Positions 3,976 through 5,624 of a DNA stretch of 5,624 nt are shown in pieces. The position numbers were made by a program, and so were the translations under genes. Under the pieces are notes generated by a model. The model saw only the letters and a program-made list of their open reading frames with translations. It searched no databases and was not told where the DNA came from. Source of the DNA: Acidobacteriaceae bacterium (GTDB lineage Bacteria; Acidobacteriota; Terriglobia; Terriglobales; Acidobacteriaceae); assembly GCA_003165095.1 (NCBI GenBank), contig PLSH01000405.1:597-6220 (forward strand). The letters run 5' to 3'. The first letter of the stretch is position 1, and every line of letters begins with the position of its first letter.

Positions 3976-5624
3976 ATGATGAGTCCGACCAGTAATGACG
4001 CTCCGGCATCAGACAGGCAGACGGCAAGTCCGGCCCACGAAACAGCCCCAACAGGTCTCACCGGCGAAGAAGCGCGCGCCCGTCTTGAAAAAGATGGCCC
4101 CAATGCAATGCCGGACACATCTGCTCATCCACTGCGCAATGCATTGACCAAATTCTGGGCGCCTGTACCGTGGCTGCTTGAAGCGTCCATCGTGCTTGAG
4201 ACCGTCCTGCATAAGTATTACGAAGCCTGTGTGATAGCAGCTTTGCTCTTGTTCAACGCGGCTCTCGCTTTCTTCCAGGAAAGCCGCGCTCAGGCCACCC
4301 TTGCTGCTCTGAAATCCCGTCTGGCACTTAATGCCTCAGTCCAGCGAGACGGAACATGGAAGACTGTGCCCGCAGCGGAATTGGTATGCGGCGACCTGGT
4401 AAAGCTCTCGCTTGGCGGCGTGGTCGCTGCGGATGTGCACCTGACCGGTGGATCGGTCGAACTCGATCAGTCGATGCTTACAGGCGAGTCCCTTCCCATC
4501 GAGGCAGGTCCTGGCGTAGACACTTACGCAGGAGCTCTGGTCAGGCGCGGCGAGGCAACTGCCGTCGTAACGGCCACCGGCACCCGTACTAAATTCGGCC
4601 GCACAGCAGAGCTTGTTCGAACCGCACACGTAGTGAGCACGCAGCAAACGGCCGTCCTCAAAATTATCCGCAACCTGGCGGTCTTCAATTGCCTCATCAT
4701 CGCTGCGATGGGAGCCTACGCCTATTACCATGCGATGCCCTCGAGCGAGATGATTCCGTTGTTGCTGACCTCGGTCCTTGCCATCATCCCAGTCGCATTA
4801 CCGGCAACATTCACCCTCGCTGCCGCGATTGGAGCTCGCGCTCTCGCAAAGCAGGGCGTGTTGCCGACACGGCTTTCTGCCGTGGACGAAGCCGCGTCGA
4901 TCGATGTGTTGTGCTCAGACAAGACCGGAACTCTGACCCGCAATGAACTGACAGTCACAAGCGTTCGCCCATTGCCCGGATTCGATGAAGCGCACGTCCT
5001 CGGGATGGCGGCGCTGGCGAGTTCTGAAGGGGGACAGGATCCTGTCGATGCGGCCATTCGACTTGCCGCGTCGCAGAAGACAGCCACCGATTTGCCAAAG
5101 CTGACCGCTTTTGTTCCGTTCGATCCGGTTAAGAAAACCTCGGAAGCCACCGCGACAGATCCAAAGGGTGGTTCCGAGCGAATCATCAAGGGCGCGTTCA
5201 CTGCGGTTGTCGCCCTCACTGCGCCCGCACCCGCCGCGGCACCTATCGTGGACGACCTCGAGAAGCAAGGCTTTCGAGTTTTGGCAGTTGCCGCGGGATC
5301 GGCGGCATCACCTCAGATTATCGGATTGATTGCCCTCAGCGATCCGCCGCGGACGGATTCGATCTCTCTCATCTCGGAGTTGAATGGTCTCGGCGTGCGC
5401 ACAATCATGATCACGGGAGATGCTCCCGCCACAGCCGAAATCGTCGCTCGCGCGGTTGGATTGCAAGGAGCAGTCTGCCCGCCCGGCAAACTGCCCGACG
5501 GCATTAAGCCGGAAGACTTTTCTGTCTTTGCGGGTGTTCTTCCGGAAGGCAAGTTTGACCTTGTTAAAGCGTTCCAGAAAAGCGGACATACAGTTGGGAT
5601 GTGTGGCGACGGCGCCAATGACGC
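3976..5624 (+). CDS. P3A-type plasma-membrane H+-transporting ATPase, 3'-truncated by the window
   Basis: The frame is open from ATG 3976 to the window edge, giving 550 residues of a protein that in this family is usually 750-900 long. It is an integral membrane pump that uses ATP to expel protons. After a polar 25-residue head comes a cation-ATPase N-domain-like LTGEEARARL. M1 and M2 lie near 62-100 (Asn94 aligns with the proton-path Asn106 of plant AHA2). The actuator domain has TGES at 169-172. M3 is near 233-252 and M4 near 260-290, with PVALPA at 272-277, the P3-type M4 signature. The phosphorylation loop is CSDKTGTLT with Asp315. The nucleotide domain has FDPVKK (382-387) and KGAF (405-408). 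The hinge is MITGD (478-482) and GDGAND (544-549). All visible catalytic residues are intact. There is no N-terminal heavy-metal CxxC domain, which argues against a P1B pump. M5-M10, including the M6 Asp that confirms proton transport, lie beyond the window. It follows the Usp gene by 24 bases. Confidence 0.93.
   Translation, partial: MMSPTSNDAPASDRQTASPAHETAPTGLTGEEARARLEKDGPNAMPDTSAHPLRNALTKFWAPVPWLLEASIVLETVLHKYYEACVIAALLLFNAALAFFQESRAQATLAALKSRLALNASVQRDGTWKTVPAAELVCGDLVKLSLGGVVAADVHLTGGSVELDQSMLTGESLPIEAGPGVDTYAGALVRRGEATAVVTATGTRTKFGRTAELVRTAHVVSTQQTAVLKIIRNLAVFNCLIIAAMGAYAYYHAMPSSEMIPLLLTSVLAIIPVALPATFTLAAAIGARALAKQGVLPTRLSAVDEAASIDVLCSDKTGTLTRNELTVTSVRPLPGFDEAHVLGMAALASSEGGQDPVDAAIRLAASQKTATDLPKLTAFVPFDPVKKTSEATATDPKGGSERIIKGAFTAVVALTAPAPAAAPIVDDLEKQGFRVLAVAAGSAASPQIIGLIALSDPPRTDSISLISELNGLGVRTIMITGDAPATAEIVARAVGLQGAVCPPGKLPDGIKPEDFSVFAGVLPEGKFDLVKAFQKSGHTVGMCGDGAND

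Noticed and set aside
4725..5219. A 164-codon - strand open frame inside the proton-pump gene.
   Set aside because: It lies wholly antisense to a pump gene with all catalytic motifs intact; its low-complexity Ala/Ser/Val content is what an antisense frame of a GC-rich gene gives.
1..5624. Search for CRISPR repeats, tRNA/rRNA, insertion-sequence ends, transposases or phage genes.
   Set aside because: No regularly spaced repeats, cloverleaf-like sequence, terminal inverted repeats with flanking duplications, or transposase motifs were seen on either strand.

Overview
The window looks like a chromosomal stretch from a moderately GC-rich soil-type bacterium. The Crp-type C-terminus at the left edge and the flavoenzyme and ATPase subtypes suggest an acidobacterium (Terriglobales-like). 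This placement rests on remembered family resemblance only and should be held loosely.

Layout. Positions 1-150 hold the last 49 codons of a Crp/Fnr-type regulator on the + strand, followed by a short convergent spacer with a 7-bp hairpin. Positions 312-2344, on the - strand, hold a probable two-gene unit for NAD(P)H-dependent reduction of electrophiles. It is transcribed from right to left: first a zinc-less medium-chain quinone/alkene oxidoreductase (GTG start at 2344), then, 56 bases later, an Old Yellow Enzyme-family FMN alkene reductase (ATG at 1367). Directly upstream of this unit, on the same strand (about 2365-2623), is a broken gene not apparent as an intact ORF. It starts with an FAD-binding Rossmann signature (TYLVGGGIASLAAGVFL) typical of oleate hydratase (myosin-cross-reactive antigen family) N-termini, then meets in-frame stops and frameshifts, with a later recognisable block GGAMESAGE. 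I read it as a truncated, decayed ohyA remnant.

Positions 2624-3438 carry no gene I can name. A 75-codon + strand ORF at 2957-3184 has a plausible start and GC-rich third positions but no recognisable family. Several small inverted repeats and a weak promoter-like pair also lie here.

Positions 3439-5624, on the + strand, hold a probable stress operon. A 170-residue UspA-type universal stress protein is followed after 24 bases by a P3A-type (plasma-membrane proton-pump) ATPase. The ATPase is open at the right edge, and 550 residues are visible, through the GDGxND motif.

Functionally, the left half is about reductive detoxification or redox handling of unsaturated compounds, beside a lost unsaturated-fatty-acid hydratase. 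The right half pairs a nucleotide-binding stress protein with a proton-extruding pump, which fits pH or energy stress. I see no CRISPR array, insertion sequence, rRNA, tRNA or phage gene, and nothing that amounts to a new defence or mobile system.
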